From Roseomonas sp. (GTDB taxonomy: Bacteria > Pseudomonadota > Alphaproteobacteria > Acetobacterales > Acetobacteraceae): a stretch of 64,000 nucleotides of DNA. How positions within the stretch are numbered: the stretch's first letter is position 1; each line of letters starts with the position of its first letter. The stretch is taken from the NCBI GenBank assembly GCA_020249865.1, contig JADCEV010000019.1, positions 1 through 64,000 of the forward strand, in the 5' to 3' direction. Below the pieces are notes generated by a model. That model was not told the origin of the DNA. It saw only the letters and a program-made list of their open reading frames with translations, and did no database searches. The translations under genes were made by a program, and so were the position numbers. Below are positions 45,126 through 54,569 of the stretch, one piece after another.

Positions 45126-46055
45126 TCACTCCGCCTCATAAGCCAGCACCGCCGCCGCCAAATCCTCTCCGGCCCAGCCCACGGATTTGAAGGCGGTGAT
45201 CTGATCGGCACTTTGCCGGCCGGGATGGGTGCCGCGGCACAGTTCGGCCAAATCCGCCACCACATGTTCTGCGGTAATCGCGCCCTCCGCGATGGCCTGC
45301 ACCACATCGCCGGCCTCGGCCAAGCCCCCGGCGCGGGTATCCACCACCAAAAGGGCGCGCTTGAGCGCCAGCGCATCGGCTTCGCGCATATCTGGCCGAT
45401 AGGCGCCAACCAGATCAAGATGCACGCCCGGCCGCAAAGCCGCGCCTTGGATGAGCGGGTCGCTCGCCAAAGTGGCAGCGCTGATGATATCGGCGCCGGC
45501 GAAATCAGGCACCGTCACCGCCCGGGCCGGCAGGCCATGCGCGGCAAGCTGCCCGGCCAGGCGCGCGGCGTTTTCGCCCTTGCGCGACCAGATCGCGATA
45601 TCCTTGATCGGAAAACAGGCAGCATAAGCCTCGGCCAGGGCATGGGCGACCTTGCCGCTGCCCAGCAGCAGCAGGCGGGAACTCTCCGGCCGGGCCAGAT
45701 AGCGCGCCGCCAAAAGGCTCGCCGCTGCGGTCCGGCGATCCGTCAATTCGCCGCCATCCAGCATGGCAAGCGGCGCCCCGGTGGTGGCATCTGACAGCAA
45801 ATAGCTGGCATGGACGGCAGGCAGGCCGCGCGCATCATTGCCCGGCGCGACATGGACAATCTTGACACCGTAATGCCCGCCGGCGCGCCAGGCCGGCATC
45901 AGCAGCAGGGTGTTTTGCGCCCCGGCGCCATCCGCCCAGGCATGGCGGTGGCGCAATGGTGCTTCGCAGCCTTGCCGGAACATCTCGGCCAGGGCTTCGA
46001 TCAGCCTGTCCCAAGGCAGGGCCGCCCGGATTGCTGCCTTGTCCATTTGCCGCAT
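45126..46055 (-). CDS. Ornithine cyclodeaminase/mu-crystallin family protein
   Basis: About 309 residues. The N-terminal half contains the substrate region; the Rossmann motif is LLLLGSGKVAHALAEAYAA around 130-148. The C-terminal end has GVHLDLVGAYRPDMREADALALKRALLVVDTR and KSVGWAGEDLAAAVLAYEAE, as in ornithine/alanine/ketimine dehydrogenases of the family. It forms or reduces cyclic imino acids, or deaminates amino acids with NAD(P). The ATG at 46055 has GGAGG seven bases upstream; upstream ATGs add unrelated residues. It is divergent from aapQ. Confidence 0.88.
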   Translation of the reverse strand: MRQMDKAAIRAALPWDRLIEALAEMFRQGCEAPLRHRHAWADGAGAQNTLLLMPAWRAGGHYGVKIVHVAPGNDARGLPAVHASYLLSDATTGAPLAMLDGGELTDRRTAAASLLAARYLARPESSRLLLLGSGKVAHALAEAYAACFPIKDIAIWSRKGENAARLAGQLAAHGLPARAVTVPDFAGADIISAATLASDPLIQGAALRPGVHLDLVGAYRPDMREADALALKRALLVVDTRAGGLAEAGDVVQAIAEGAITAEHVVADLAELCRGTHPGRQSADQITAFKSVGWAGEDLAAAVLAYEAE

Positions 46056-46360
46056 GCTTGTGCCTCCGCGATTCCTCGCCCGCATGTGGCATTGCCTGAA
46101 GGCGAAGGGAAGCTGTGGCGCGGGAATTGCTGAGCCCCAGCCATGGGGCAGCCTCCCCAAAGGAGAGAACCACGCTTGATCAAGCCATTAGACGCTGTAC
46201 TTCCAAGACCAGGGCAGGAATGGGCAGCGCTGCCCAAGCGCGCCGCTTGCGGGGATGGCCTGCTATCCGGTAACGCTTTGTCGCCGTTTGCAGCAAATTG
46301 TGCGCTGCCGCGGCACTTCCCGGCCCCGAAGGCCAGGGCAATTGGCAGGAGAGGCGCATA
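46056..46360. other. Divergent regulatory interval upstream of aapQ
   Basis: This 305-base stretch holds no convincing gene; a 72-codon frame from 46143 has no recognisable family. It has the hairpin GCCCCA-GCCA-TGGGGC at 46134-46149 and a purine-rich AAAGGAGAGAA near 46160. Solute-binding protein genes normally occupy this place before aapQ, but nothing resembling aapJ is present. Promoters for both flanking genes must lie here. Confidence 0.6.
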
Positions 46361-47563
46361 ATGTCAGAGACGACGAGCGATCCGCGCTATAAGCGCAGGC
46401 CGCCCAAGCGCCCCCTTCGGCTTTCCTGGTCCGATGAACGGGTGCGCGGCATTTTCTGGCAAATCGTCGTCGTCGCCGCTGTCGGCAGCGTGATCTATTG
46501 GCTTTGGAGCAATACGTCCCACAATCTGGCGGTGCGGCGGATTGCGACCGGCTTCGGCTTCCTGGAACGTGAGGCCGGCCTGCCGATTGCCGAAAGCCTG
46601 ATCCCCTATGATCCCACCAATACCTATGCCCGCGCGCTGCTGGTGGGGGTGCTGAATACGTTGAAGGTCGCGGTGGTGGGCGTGGTGCTGGCGACCATTC
46701 TGGGCACGGCGATTGGCATTGCGCGGCTTTCGAAGAATTTCCTGCTCTCGCGCATTGCCGGCGCTTACATTGAAATCATTCGCGATCTGCCGCTGCTGCT
46801 GCAATTGCTGTTCTGGTACACCATCCTGCAAGGCCTGCCCGGGCCGCGTCAGGCGCTGAAGCCGGTTGAAGGCGTGGTGCTGTCCAATCGCGGCCTTAAG
46901 CTGCCGGCGCTGATGTGGGAAAACGCGCATACGGCGGCGCTGGTGGTTTTTCTGCTCGGCATTGTGGCGACCTGGGTCTATGCGCGCATGGCACGCGCGA
47001 AGCAGATGGCAGATGGCCAGCCACGCAAGGTCTGGCCCACCGCGCTTGGGCTTATCCTCGTGCTGCCGGTGGTGGTTTGGTATGCGCTGGGCGCACCGTG
47101 GGAAATTGAATACCCCGTGCTGCGCGGCTTCAATTTCCGCGGCGGGATCAATGTCAGCCCCGAATATTTTGCGCTGCTGATTGGGCTTGTCACCTATACC
47201 GCGGGCTTCATCGCGGAAGTCGTGCGCGCGGGCATCATGTCGGTCAATCACGGGCAATGGGAAGCGGCGCAGGCGCTTGGCTTGCGCCATGGGTCGGTGC
47301 TCAGGCTGATTGTCATGCCGCAGGCGCTGCGCGTCATCATCCCGCCGCTCACCTCGAATTATCTGAATCTGACGAAGAATTCCTCGCTCGCGGTCGCGAT
47401 CGGCTATCAGGATATTGTCTCCATCGCCAATACCACGCTCAATCAGACAGGGCAGGCGATTGAAGGCATTGCCATCATCATGGCGGTCTATCTGACCATC
47501 AGTCTTTCGATCAGCCTTTTCATGAATTGGTACAATGCGCGCATCGCGCTGGTTGAACGATAA
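46361..47563 (+). CDS. aapQ: Amino-acid ABC transporter permease AapQ
   Basis: The 400-residue permease belongs to the AapQ/BztB group, which are longer than most His/Glu/Gln permeases. FGFLEREAGLPIAESLIPYDPTNTYARALLVGVLNTLKVAVVG is a distinctive AapQ segment. The EAA loop VNHGQWEAAQALGLRHGSVLRLIVMPQALRVIIPPLTSNYLNLTKNSSLAVAIG contacts the ATPase. The ATG at 46361 has AGGAGAGG upstream. It forms an operon with aapM and aapP that takes up general L-amino acids. Confidence 0.96.
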   Translation: MSETTSDPRYKRRPPKRPLRLSWSDERVRGIFWQIVVVAAVGSVIYWLWSNTSHNLAVRRIATGFGFLEREAGLPIAESLIPYDPTNTYARALLVGVLNTLKVAVVGVVLATILGTAIGIARLSKNFLLSRIAGAYIEIIRDLPLLLQLLFWYTILQGLPGPRQALKPVEGVVLSNRGLKLPALMWENAHTAALVVFLLGIVATWVYARMARAKQMADGQPRKVWPTALGLILVLPVVVWYALGAPWEIEYPVLRGFNFRGGINVSPEYFALLIGLVTYTAGFIAEVVRAGIMSVNHGQWEAAQALGLRHGSVLRLIVMPQALRVIIPPLTSNYLNLTKNSSLAVAIGYQDIVSIANTTLNQTGQAIEGIAIIMAVYLTISLSISLFMNWYNARIALVER

Positions 47564-47575
47564 GGGGACCGGCGC

Positions 47576-48697
47576 ATGAGCGACGCAAGCATTTCATCCG
47601 GTCCGCGCAAGCCGCCGATCACGGCGGTGGGGCCGATTGCCTGGGCCAGGGCCAATCTGTTTTCCGGCTGGCTTTCCACGGCCGTGACGCTGGCCATGGG
47701 CTATCTGCTGATCAAATTCGCGCTGTCCTTCATTGATTGGGCCTTTGTGAAGGCGATCTGGTCCGTGCCATCCAATGCGCAGGGGCCGCAGACGCAGGCC
47801 TGCCGGGATTTGCAGGGCTCTGGCGCTTGCTGGGCAGTGATTGGTGAAAAGCATCGCTTCATGCTGTTCGGCACCTATCCTTATGAACAGCATTGGCGCC
47901 CGGCCTTGGCCTGTGTGCTGTTCGTGGTGCTGTATGTGATTTCCGCCATGCGGCGCTTCTGGCGCTGGGAATTGGCGCTGATCTGGATCGCCATGCTGAC
48001 GGCGATTGGCGTGCTGATGTGGGGTGGCGTATTCGGCCTTTCCTATGTGCCGCAGGAACGCTGGGGCGGCTTGCCGATCACGCTGATCCTGGCGACCTTT
48101 GGGCTTGCTTTCGCCTTTCCGCTTTCGATCCTGGTGGCACTTGGTCGGCGGTCATCGCTGCCGGCCATCAAAGTGCTGTGCGTGCTTTATGTGGAATTGA
48201 TCCGTGGCGTGCCGCTGATCAGCCTGCTGTTCATGGCAAGCGTCATGTTCCCCCTATTCCTGCCGGAGGGGATGAATATTGATAAGCTGCTCCGCGCGCA
48301 GATCGCCATCATCCTATTCGCCGGCGCCTATCTGGCCGAGGTAGTGCGCGGCGGCCTGCAAGCCCTGCCCAAGGGGCAATATGAAGCCGCCGATGCCATG
48401 GGCCTGTCCTTCTGGCAGAAGACCGGGCTGATCATCCTGCCCCAGGCCCTGCGCATGGTGATCCCGCCCTTGGTCAATACCTTCATCGGCTTCTTCAAGG
48501 ATACATCGCTGGTGCTGATCATCGGCATTTTCGATCTGCTGACCGCCGGCAAGACCGCGATTGTGGAGCCCGCCTGGCAGGGCTTCGGCGTTGAGGTTTA
48601 TGTCTTTATTGGCAGCATCTATCTGGTTTTCTGCTACGCCATGTCCAAATACAGCCGTGGGTTGGAGGCGGAGTTGAACCGCCATCGCCGCCGCTGA
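47576..48697 (+). CDS. aapM: Amino-acid ABC transporter permease AapM
   Basis: The 373-residue second permease has a periplasmic insert with two Cys residues in QACRDLQGSGACWAVIGEKHRFMLFGTYPYEQHWRPA, a well-known AapM/BztC feature. It ends with the EAA motif ALPKGQYEAADAMGLSFWQKTGLIILPQALRMVIPPLVNTFIGFFKDTSLVLIIG. It starts 12 bases after aapQ, with GGGG ahead of the ATG. It forms the membrane channel with AapQ. Confidence 0.96.
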   Translation: MSDASISSGPRKPPITAVGPIAWARANLFSGWLSTAVTLAMGYLLIKFALSFIDWAFVKAIWSVPSNAQGPQTQACRDLQGSGACWAVIGEKHRFMLFGTYPYEQHWRPALACVLFVVLYVISAMRRFWRWELALIWIAMLTAIGVLMWGGVFGLSYVPQERWGGLPITLILATFGLAFAFPLSILVALGRRSSLPAIKVLCVLYVELIRGVPLISLLFMASVMFPLFLPEGMNIDKLLRAQIAIILFAGAYLAEVVRGGLQALPKGQYEAADAMGLSFWQKTGLIILPQALRMVIPPLVNTFIGFFKDTSLVLIIGIFDLLTAGKTAIVEPAWQGFGVEVYVFIGSIYLVFCYAMSKYSRGLEAELNRHRRR

Positions 48698-48715
48698 ATC
48701 CCGGGAAACAACATC

Positions 48716-49507
48716 ATGAGCGCTTCCGCTGATCTTGCCCATGTCGCTTCCGCCGCCCAGGCCGATGCGCCGCCCGCCATTGAATTGGCCGGTGTTAATA
48801 AATGGTTCGGCGCGCTGCATGTGCTGCGCGATGTGAACCTGTCCGTGGCGCCGGGTGAACGCGTGGTGGTGTGCGGGCCTTCGGGTTCCGGCAAATCCAC
48901 CATGATTCGCTGCATCAATCGGCTTGAAGTGCACCAGGAAGGCCGCATTTCCGTGGATGGCATTGAACTGACCGATGATGTGCGCGCGCTTGATGCGATC
49001 CGCCGCGAAGTCGGCATGGTGTTTCAGTCCTTCAATCTTTTCCCGCATCTGACGGTGCTGGAAAACTGCACCCTGGCGCCGATCTGGGTGCGGCGCATGC
49101 CGAAGAAGGATGCGGAAGAATTGGCCATGGAATTGCTGGCGCGCGTCAAAATCCCGGAACAGGCCAAGAAATATCCGGGCCAGCTTTCCGGCGGGCAGCA
49201 GCAGCGCGTGGCGATTGCCCGCGCGCTTTGCATGCGCCCCAAGATCATGTTGTTCGACGAACCGACCTCCGCCCTCGATCCCGAAATGATCAAGGAAGTG
49301 CTGGATGTCATGGTGGAATTGGCCGGCACGGGCATGACCATGATGGTGGTGACCCATGAAATGGGCTTCGCCCGCCAGGTTGCCGACCGCGTGGTGTTCA
49401 TGGATCAGGGTGAGGTGGTGGAAATCGGCACGCCCGATCAGGTCTTCAATGCACCAAGGACCGACCGGCTCAAGCTGTTCCTGAGCCAGATCCTGCGCGG
49501 GCATTGA
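48716..49507 (+). CDS. aapP: Amino-acid ABC transporter ATP-binding protein AapP
   Basis: The 263-residue ATPase has Walker [13 protein letters not shown], signature [15 protein letters not shown], Walker [15 protein letters not shown] and the switch His in [20 protein letters not shown]. The N-terminal 22 residues precede the usual start ([12 protein letters not shown]). It powers AapQM. No periplasmic AapJ follows; kup comes next after about 100 bases. Confidence 0.96.
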   Translation: MSASADLAHVASAAQADAPPAIELAGVNKWFGALHVLRDVNLSVAPGERVVVCGPSGSGKSTMIRCINRLEVHQEGRISVDGIELTDDVRALDAIRREVGMVFQSFNLFPHLTVLENCTLAPIWVRRMPKKDAEELAMELLARVKIPEQAKKYPGQLSGGQQQRVAIARALCMRPKIMLFDEPTSALDPEMIKEVLDVMVELAGTGMTMMVVTHEMGFARQVADRVVFMDQGEVVEIGTPDQVFNAPRTDRLKLFLSQILRGH

Positions 49508-49603
49508 ATGCCCGCCATGCGCGGGATGCGGGGCAGACGTCTTGCTTTCCGGACGTGAAGGGGCAGAGTGCGCGGCAATGAGCCATTGGAAGGCGAAATC
49601 GCA

Positions 49604-51487
49604 ATGAGCAGCCCCGCCGCTACCGAACGTGGCATACCCTCACTTGCCCTGGTTCTGGCAGTTCTGGGCGTGGTCTATGGCGATATCGGCACTTCGCCGC
49701 TTTATGCCATGCGCGCGGCGGCCAGTCATTTTGAGGAAGGCGGCGTTGAATCCTGGGAAATCCTGGGCCTGCTCAGCCTGATCATCTGGTCACTCATTCT
49801 GACTGTCACGGTAAAATACGTGTTTTTCATTTTGCGTGCCGATAACCGGGGTGAAGGCGGTATCCTGGCGCTAATGGCGCTGGCACAACGCAGTGTGGCG
49901 AATGAGCGGCTACGCTGGGCGATTGTATTGATTGGCATTGCTGGCGCCTGCCTGTTCTTTGGTGATGGCATCATCACGCCGGCGATTTCCGTGCTCTCGG
50001 CGGTGGAGGGGCTCAAGGTTGTCTCCCCCCATCTGGAAAAGGCGGTTTTGCCGATTTCAGTCGTGATCCTGCTGGCACTGTTTCTGGTGCAATATCGCGG
50101 CACGGCGAAAATGGGGGCAATCTTTGGGCCCATTTGTGCGGCCTGGTTTCTGGTGCTGGGGCTGCTTGGGCTTTGGGAAGTGCTGCACAATCCAGGCGTA
50201 CTCGCGGCGATTTCACCGCATTGGGCGATTACCTTCTGCCTGCATTACCAGTTGATGGCCTTCATTGCCTTTGGCTCCGTCGTGCTGGCGGTGACGGGGG
50301 CCGAGGCGCTTTATGCCGATATGGGACATTTCGGCCGCCGGCCCATTCGCTGGGCTTGGCTGGTGATTGTGCTGCCGGCGCTGGTGTTGAATTACCTCGG
50401 CCAGGGCGCGCTTTTGCTGCGCGATCCGGCCGCACTCGAAAACCCGTTCTTCCTGCTGGCGCCGGAATGGTTCCGCCTGCCCTTGGTGTTCCTGGCAACC
50501 GCCGCCACCATTATCGCAAGCCAGGCGATGATCTCGGGCGCCTATACCATTGCGCGGCAATGCGTGCAGCTTGGCTTCCTGCCGCGGCTGGTGGTGCGCC
50601 ATACCAGCGACACCGAAGAAGGCCAGATCTATATGCCGCAGGTCAATTTCGCCCTGCTGATCGGCGTGCTGATCCTGGTGGTGACGTTCCGCGATTCTGA
50701 GCGTTTGGCGGCGGCCTATGGCATTGCAGTGACGGGGACTTTCGTGTGCACTTCCTGCCTCGCCATGGTGGTGTTCCATCGCAAATTCGGCTGGCCCTTG
50801 CTTGGCGTGCTTGGCGTTTTCCTGCCGCTGCTGGCGCTTGATCTGGCGTTCTTCCTTTCCAATGTGCTCAAAATCCCCGATGGCGGTTATGTGCCGCTGG
50901 TGTTGGGCGTTGTGTTGTTCACCATCATGCTGACCTGGCATCGCGGGCGGGAATTGCTGTTCGCGCGTATCCGCCAGGATGGCCTACCGCTGAAATCCTT
51001 CATTGCGCGCCTGCCGCAATCACGCACCGTGCGCGTCCCCGGTACGGCGGTGTTCATGACCAGCCAGGCGGAATTCCTGCCCGGCGCGCTGCTGCATAAC
51101 CTTAAGCACAACAAGGTATTGCATGAGCGGGTTTTGTTCCTGACCGTTACCAATGAGGATGTGCCGCAAGTCGGCGCTGATCGGCGCCGCGCGGTGGAAG
51201 AATTGGCGCCCAATATCCATCGCATTGCGCTGCGCTATGGCTTCCAGGAAAGCCCCAATATCCCGCGTGAGCTTGAAGCGTTGGCGGAATTGGGCATCCC
51301 CTATGAACCCATGCAGACCTCCTATTTCCTGGGGCGGGAAACGGTGGTGGCAGCCGCAGTGCCGAAAATGTCGCGCTGGCGGCAATGGCTGTTTGTGGTG
51401 CTCAGCCGGAATTCCCTTTCGGCCACGGAATTCTTCCGCATCCCATCTGACCGTGTGGTAGAATTGGGTGTGAAGGTCGCGATCTGA
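49604..51487 (+). CDS. kup: KUP-family potassium uptake protein
   Basis: About 627 residues with twelve membrane spans. The family signature [20 protein letters not shown] opens the first span; [20 protein letters not shown] follows. The '[33 protein letters not shown]' block and a C-terminal cytoplasmic domain with [34 protein letters not shown] are typical. It imports K+ with H+. ATG 49604 has GGAAGG ten bases upstream; GTG 49568 with AGGGG is an alternative that adds 12 residues. Confidence 0.95.
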   Translation: MSSPAATERGIPSLALVLAVLGVVYGDIGTSPLYAMRAAASHFEEGGVESWEILGLLSLIIWSLILTVTVKYVFFILRADNRGEGGILALMALAQRSVANERLRWAIVLIGIAGACLFFGDGIITPAISVLSAVEGLKVVSPHLEKAVLPISVVILLALFLVQYRGTAKMGAIFGPICAAWFLVLGLLGLWEVLHNPGVLAAISPHWAITFCLHYQLMAFIAFGSVVLAVTGAEALYADMGHFGRRPIRWAWLVIVLPALVLNYLGQGALLLRDPAALENPFFLLAPEWFRLPLVFLATAATIIASQAMISGAYTIARQCVQLGFLPRLVVRHTSDTEEGQIYMPQVNFALLIGVLILVVTFRDSERLAAAYGIAVTGTFVCTSCLAMVVFHRKFGWPLLGVLGVFLPLLALDLAFFLSNVLKIPDGGYVPLVLGVVLFTIMLTWHRGRELLFARIRQDGLPLKSFIARLPQSRTVRVPGTAVFMTSQAEFLPGALLHNLKHNKVLHERVLFLTVTNEDVPQVGADRRRAVEELAPNIHRIALRYGFQESPNIPRELEALAELGIPYEPMQTSYFLGRETVVAAAVPKMSRWRQWLFVVLSRNSLSATEFFRIPSDRVVELGVKVAI

Positions 51488-51521
51488 CCCAGGTTGCGCG
51501 CCCCTGATGGAGGAGATGTGC

Positions 51522-51899
51522 ATGGAGCGGATGCTGGTGACACTCTCCCTTGTGGCGGGGCCGGGCTTTCCCACGGGCTGCGTTGATCACCGCTATGAGA
51601 TTGAGCTTGCGCTGGATGCGGCGGGGCACCCGGATGCGAAAGCCTGGGCCGAGGACCCCGCCCCCTGGCGCGCGCGGCGCTTTCGCCCGGATGCGCCGCC
51701 CGAGCAGGGTGATGTGCAATATGATGGCGATAATGGCTGGTTCATCCGCTTCAGCGGCAGCCTGGCCGAGCGCTTCGACGCGCCCGAGGCGCATTTCGAC
51801 CCCGGCAGCAGCCCGATCCGGCCTGGGGAATATGTGGCGATCACGGAACCCGATGGCGGGGTGTTTGATTACCGGATTGTGGGGGTGGGGGCCTTGTGA
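51522..51899 (+). CDS. Uncharacterised 125-aa protein
   Basis: I recognise no family. It begins MERMLVTLSLVAGPGFPTGCVDHRYEIELALDAAGHPD, and later contains GDVQYDGDNGWFIRFSG and RPGEYVAITEPDGGVFDYRIVGVG, suggesting a small beta-rich domain. It has no signal peptide or membrane span. AGGAG stands six bases before ATG 51522. Base use matches neighbours, which supports a resident gene. It lies between kup and the toxin-antitoxin operon, in the same direction. Confidence 0.65.
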   Translation: MERMLVTLSLVAGPGFPTGCVDHRYEIELALDAAGHPDAKAWAEDPAPWRARRFRPDAPPEQGDVQYDGDNGWFIRFSGSLAERFDAPEAHFDPGSSPIRPGEYVAITEPDGGVFDYRIVGVGAL

Positions 51900-51920
51900 G
51901 GGGCTGCGACGCGATTCGGT

Positions 51921-51961
51921 AATGCAATTGCATTGACAAGGCAATGCGTTTGCATTACATA
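51921..51961 (+). promoter_or_regulatory. Autoregulated promoter/operator of the prlF-yhaV operon
   Basis: A perfect 14-bp palindrome AATGCAATTGCATT (51921-51934) and an imperfect copy AATGCGTTTGCATT (51943-51956) stand 22 bp apart, two helical turns. A promoter is embedded: TTGACA at 51933-51938 and TACATA at 51956-51961, with a 17-bp spacer. The first palindrome overlaps the -35 element and the second occupies the spacer and -10 edge. This is the expected geometry for repression by the AbrB-like antitoxin. Confidence 0.75.
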
Positions 51962-51995
51962 GACTGGCCATCCCCGCCCTAACCCGAGACGTGCC

Positions 51996-52325
51996 ATGCC
52001 CGCCGCGCTTGAAGTCGAATCCACCCTGACTGACCGCTATCAGACCACGGTGCCAGAGACGGTGCGCCGTGCGCTTCGCCTCGGCAAGCGCGACAAGCTG
52101 CATTACTCCATCCGTCCAGGCGGTGAGGTTGTGCTGACGCGTGCCGCGCCCGCCGAGGCTGAGGACCCTTTGCTCGGCCAATTCCTCGGCTTTCTGGCCA
52201 ATGATATCGCGCGCCACCCGGAACGCTTGCAGGCGGTGGATGCTGGCCTTGCCGCGCGGCTTCACGCGCTGGTGGGCGATGTTGAGGTTGATCTTGATGC
52301 CGCGCTTTCGGCCGATGATGAATGA
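51996..52325 (+). CDS. prlF: PrlF-family antitoxin (AbrB/SpoVT fold)
   Basis: The 109-residue protein has an N-terminal swapped-hairpin DNA-binding domain (VESTLTDRYQTTVPETVRRALRLGKRDKLHYSIRPGGEVVLTR, residues 6-50). It is followed by an acidic C-terminal part (DPLLGQFLGFLANDIARHPERLQAV) that binds the toxin, as in E. coli PrlF/SohA. It neutralises YhaV and represses its own operon. Its stop overlaps the toxin start (ATGA). The palindromic operator is just upstream. Confidence 0.93.
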   Translation: MPAALEVESTLTDRYQTTVPETVRRALRLGKRDKLHYSIRPGGEVVLTRAAPAEAEDPLLGQFLGFLANDIARHPERLQAVDAGLAARLHALVGDVEVDLDAALSADDE

Positions 52326-52831
52326 AGGCCGGCAAGCCAGCGCCGCTGGTGGTTCATGGCTGGACGGTATTCGCCCATCCGCTGTTTGTCGCGCAGCTTG
52401 AAGCGCTGGCGCGGCAAATAGAGGCGCTGCGGCAAAAGGACCCGGTGGGCTATCGGAACCGGAATGCCAGCAAGCGGCTGGCGGCGATTACGAAACTCGC
52501 TTTTGAAGTCATTCCAGAAGACCCGACGCGTGCGGAATATCGCCAAGGCGGCACGCTTGGGGATGAGCACAAGCATTGGCGCTGCGCCAAGTTCTTTCAG
52601 CAATACCGGCTGTTTTTTCGCTTCCATGCGGCAAGCAGGCTTTTGGTTTACGCCTGGGTGAATGATGAGGCCACCAGGCGCGCTTATGAAAGCCGCGATG
52701 ATGTGTACCGGGTCTTTCGCCGCATGCTGGAAAGCGGCCATCCGCCCGATGATTGGGAAGCGCTCTTGGCCGAGGCGCGGGCGGCGGGGGAGGGGTTGCG
52801 GGCGATGGGGGCGGGCATTAGAGAGAATTGA
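52322..52831 (+). CDS. yhaV: YhaV-family ribonuclease toxin
   Basis: The 169-residue RelE-superfamily toxin cleaves mRNA and slows growth when free. It reads VVHGWTVFAHPLFVAQLEALARQIEALRQKDPVGYRNRNASKRLAAITKLAFEVIPEDPTRAEYRQGGTLGDEHKHWRCAKFFQQYRLFFRF, and this block, with WRCAKFFQQYRLFFRF and the YAWVNDE segment, is diagnostic of YhaV. The overlap with prlF ensures antitoxin-first translation. Codon use is chromosomal. The pair is followed by an AT-rich segment. Confidence 0.93.
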   Translation: MKAGKPAPLVVHGWTVFAHPLFVAQLEALARQIEALRQKDPVGYRNRNASKRLAAITKLAFEVIPEDPTRAEYRQGGTLGDEHKHWRCAKFFQQYRLFFRFHAASRLLVYAWVNDEATRRAYESRDDVYRVFRRMLESGHPPDDWEALLAEARAAGEGLRAMGAGIREN

Positions 52832-53066
52832 AGAGGAAGCGAGGTTTGGAAGCGGTGTCCATGCTTCTCCCCTGGAACTGCCCCCCGATGAACGGCCCGG
52901 TCTACAGTGTAGTTCATTGTAGCAGTGAGGGGAGCGCATAAAACCTTCTCGTGTTTTGTGTTTGTATGGCTGAAAAAATCCAATTTTCTGGACTAACGAC
53001 CATGTGCGTTGTCGGCGGGTCGGATACTGATAGGGTTCCTGTTCAGAAAAAGAAGAGGAAATTGGC

Positions 53067-53930
53067 TTGTCGGAAAACTCATCAGCTTCAACAACAGCGC
53101 TTCATGCCAAGTATTGGCTTGGCCCATACGCGATATTTGTTGCGATCCTTTACTTGTGGGGCTACTGGGGTACTTTTAATGTTAATGTATTGGAACATAT
53201 AAATATATCGGAGGTTGTTAAAATTGCCGTCTATCCATTAGTTTCTGCTTTCTTGTTCTTCGTGATCGGGGTTCTTATTGGCCAATTCATAGCGCCTGGA
53301 AGTTCTCTCCCTCCAGGAGGCGGTAAAAACACAGCGTTGGGTAGATTTTTAGATAAGAAAATCGGCAAGATTTTTATTTTATTTTTATTCCTGGGTGTGT
53401 GTGCATTTATCTTTTTTGACTTCATAGGCTCGCGCGAAAAGTGGGCCATTTTGGCGATAGTTGTTGCTTTCGTAATTTATCTGCCACTGAAATCGTCAGA
53501 TGTTTTAAGAAATGAATTGAAATCGGACGAGGTTCGGTCAGCTGCAATCTTCATTGTTTCAGCGCTAGTTCCATTCGCGTATGTTAGAGGAGCCATGAAC
53601 GCTCAGGATATTCTGACTGGCAAAAATTTTCTGTATCAAAATATAGACCCCTCAAGTGTTCAAGACGATTCAGCAGCCGAACCAAGCGCTCGCCTTCGGT
53701 ATTTGGGGAAGCTCAATGATCGCTTTATCTTCTTTGATCCGGTAAAGGAGGCCACGGTAATTGTTGCTATGGCCGAGGTAAAAGCGCTTGAACTGAAGAG
53801 GCACAAAGAAAGTCCTGGGATGGCGGCTTTGAAAAATGACTCCGACAGCCGCTCACGCGCCGCGGCTCCTGTGCAAGTGCCTGCTGTTCCGAGCACACCA
53901 AGTCAGCAAGCGCCGGCGCCACTTAGATGA
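53067..53930 (+). CDS. AT-rich orphan membrane protein of unknown function
   Basis: A 287-residue protein with about five hydrophobic spans near 20-37, 50-73, 97-117, 122-139 and 155-172. A soluble C-terminal third contains RLRYLGKLNDRFIFFDPVKEATVIVAMAEVKALELKRH and a Pro/Ala-rich tail. Composition is strongly A+T-rich (ATT, TTT, AAT codons), unlike all neighbours, which suggests recent transfer. The start is TTG 53067 with AGAGGAAA upstream; a later ATG is unlikely. The gene is next to a tRNA-Ala gene and just after a toxin-antitoxin pair, the setting of a small mobile or defence island. Function unknown. Confidence 0.75.
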   Translation: MSENSSASTTALHAKYWLGPYAIFVAILYLWGYWGTFNVNVLEHINISEVVKIAVYPLVSAFLFFVIGVLIGQFIAPGSSLPPGGGKNTALGRFLDKKIGKIFILFLFLGVCAFIFFDFIGSREKWAILAIVVAFVIYLPLKSSDVLRNELKSDEVRSAAIFIVSALVPFAYVRGAMNAQDILTGKNFLYQNIDPSSVQDDSAAEPSARLRYLGKLNDRFIFFDPVKEATVIVAMAEVKALELKRHKESPGMAALKNDSDSRSRAAAPVQVPAVPSTPSQQAPAPLR

Positions 53931-53957
53931 AATCAGTTGAGCGTCTGGATTGATACG

Positions 53958-53985
53958 AAAAAAACAGGTCGGCTTTGCCTAAACC
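53958..53985 (-). terminator. Probable terminator of the tRNA-Ala transcript
   Basis: On the minus strand, GGT-TTA-GGC-AAA-GCC-G-ACC forms a short bulged stem followed by TG and a run of seven T. It stands 37 bases downstream of the tRNA 3' end, and also after the end of the converging membrane-protein gene. Confidence 0.45.
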
Positions 53986-54021
53986 ACATCCTATTGAATA
54001 GAGACCGGTTTACAAAGTCGA

Positions 54022-54097
<76 letters not shown>

Positions 54098-54335
54098 CCG
54101 GGGAAGAGGCGCGGTATTAGCGCCCAAGTTCGGCCTCGGCAAGGGGGCCATGCCATCATGAATGCATTTCGCCGTTGAGGCTCAGTCGCCCGCCGGCGGG
54201 CGGGCATTTGCTGCTTCTTTGGCGGCTTCCCTCGGCTCAAGGCCAGCCCCATGCTTGCGCCGCTCGGAAGCTGATGCTAAGTGCCCGCCCTTGTTCAAAT
54301 CCACATTTTCGCTTGAGTGAAAGAGACCCGGCGCC

Positions 54336-54536
54336 ATGGCCGTTCCTAAGAAGAAGACTTCGCCTTCCCGCCGCGGCATGCGCCGCAGCCATGAAGCGCT
54401 CAGCAGCTCCGCGCATCATGAATGCGCCAATTGCGGCGAATTGAAGCGCCCGCATCATGTCTGCTCCCATTGCGGCTATTATGATGGCCGTGAAGTGGTG
54501 GCGGCGGATCGCCTGAAGCCGGCCGTCCGGCTCTGA
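54336..54536 (+). CDS. rpmF: 50S ribosomal protein L32
   Basis: The 66-residue protein starts [22 protein letters not shown] and has two CxxC pairs (CANCG and CSHCG), the zinc-binding form. It is a structural part of the large ribosomal subunit. It leads rpmF-plsX-fabH-ihfA-merR, a well-conserved alphaproteobacterial cluster linking translation with lipid synthesis. The plsX start is 33 bases away. Confidence 0.98.
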   Translation: MAVPKKKTSPSRRGMRRSHEALSSSAHHECANCGELKRPHHVCSHCGYYDGREVVAADRLKPAVRL

Positions 54537-54569
54537 TCCCGCGCATCCCAGGGCGCCGAGGCTCCCGCG

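Noticed and set aside
46143-46361. A 72-codon frame upstream of aapQ, considered as a remnant of aapJ
   Set aside because: No signal peptide and no similarity to solute-binding proteins; it ends inside the aapQ start region.
52860-52940. Possible insertion-sequence remnant after yhaV
   Set aside because: A short stretch looks unusual, but I could find neither terminal inverted repeats nor a transposase fragment.
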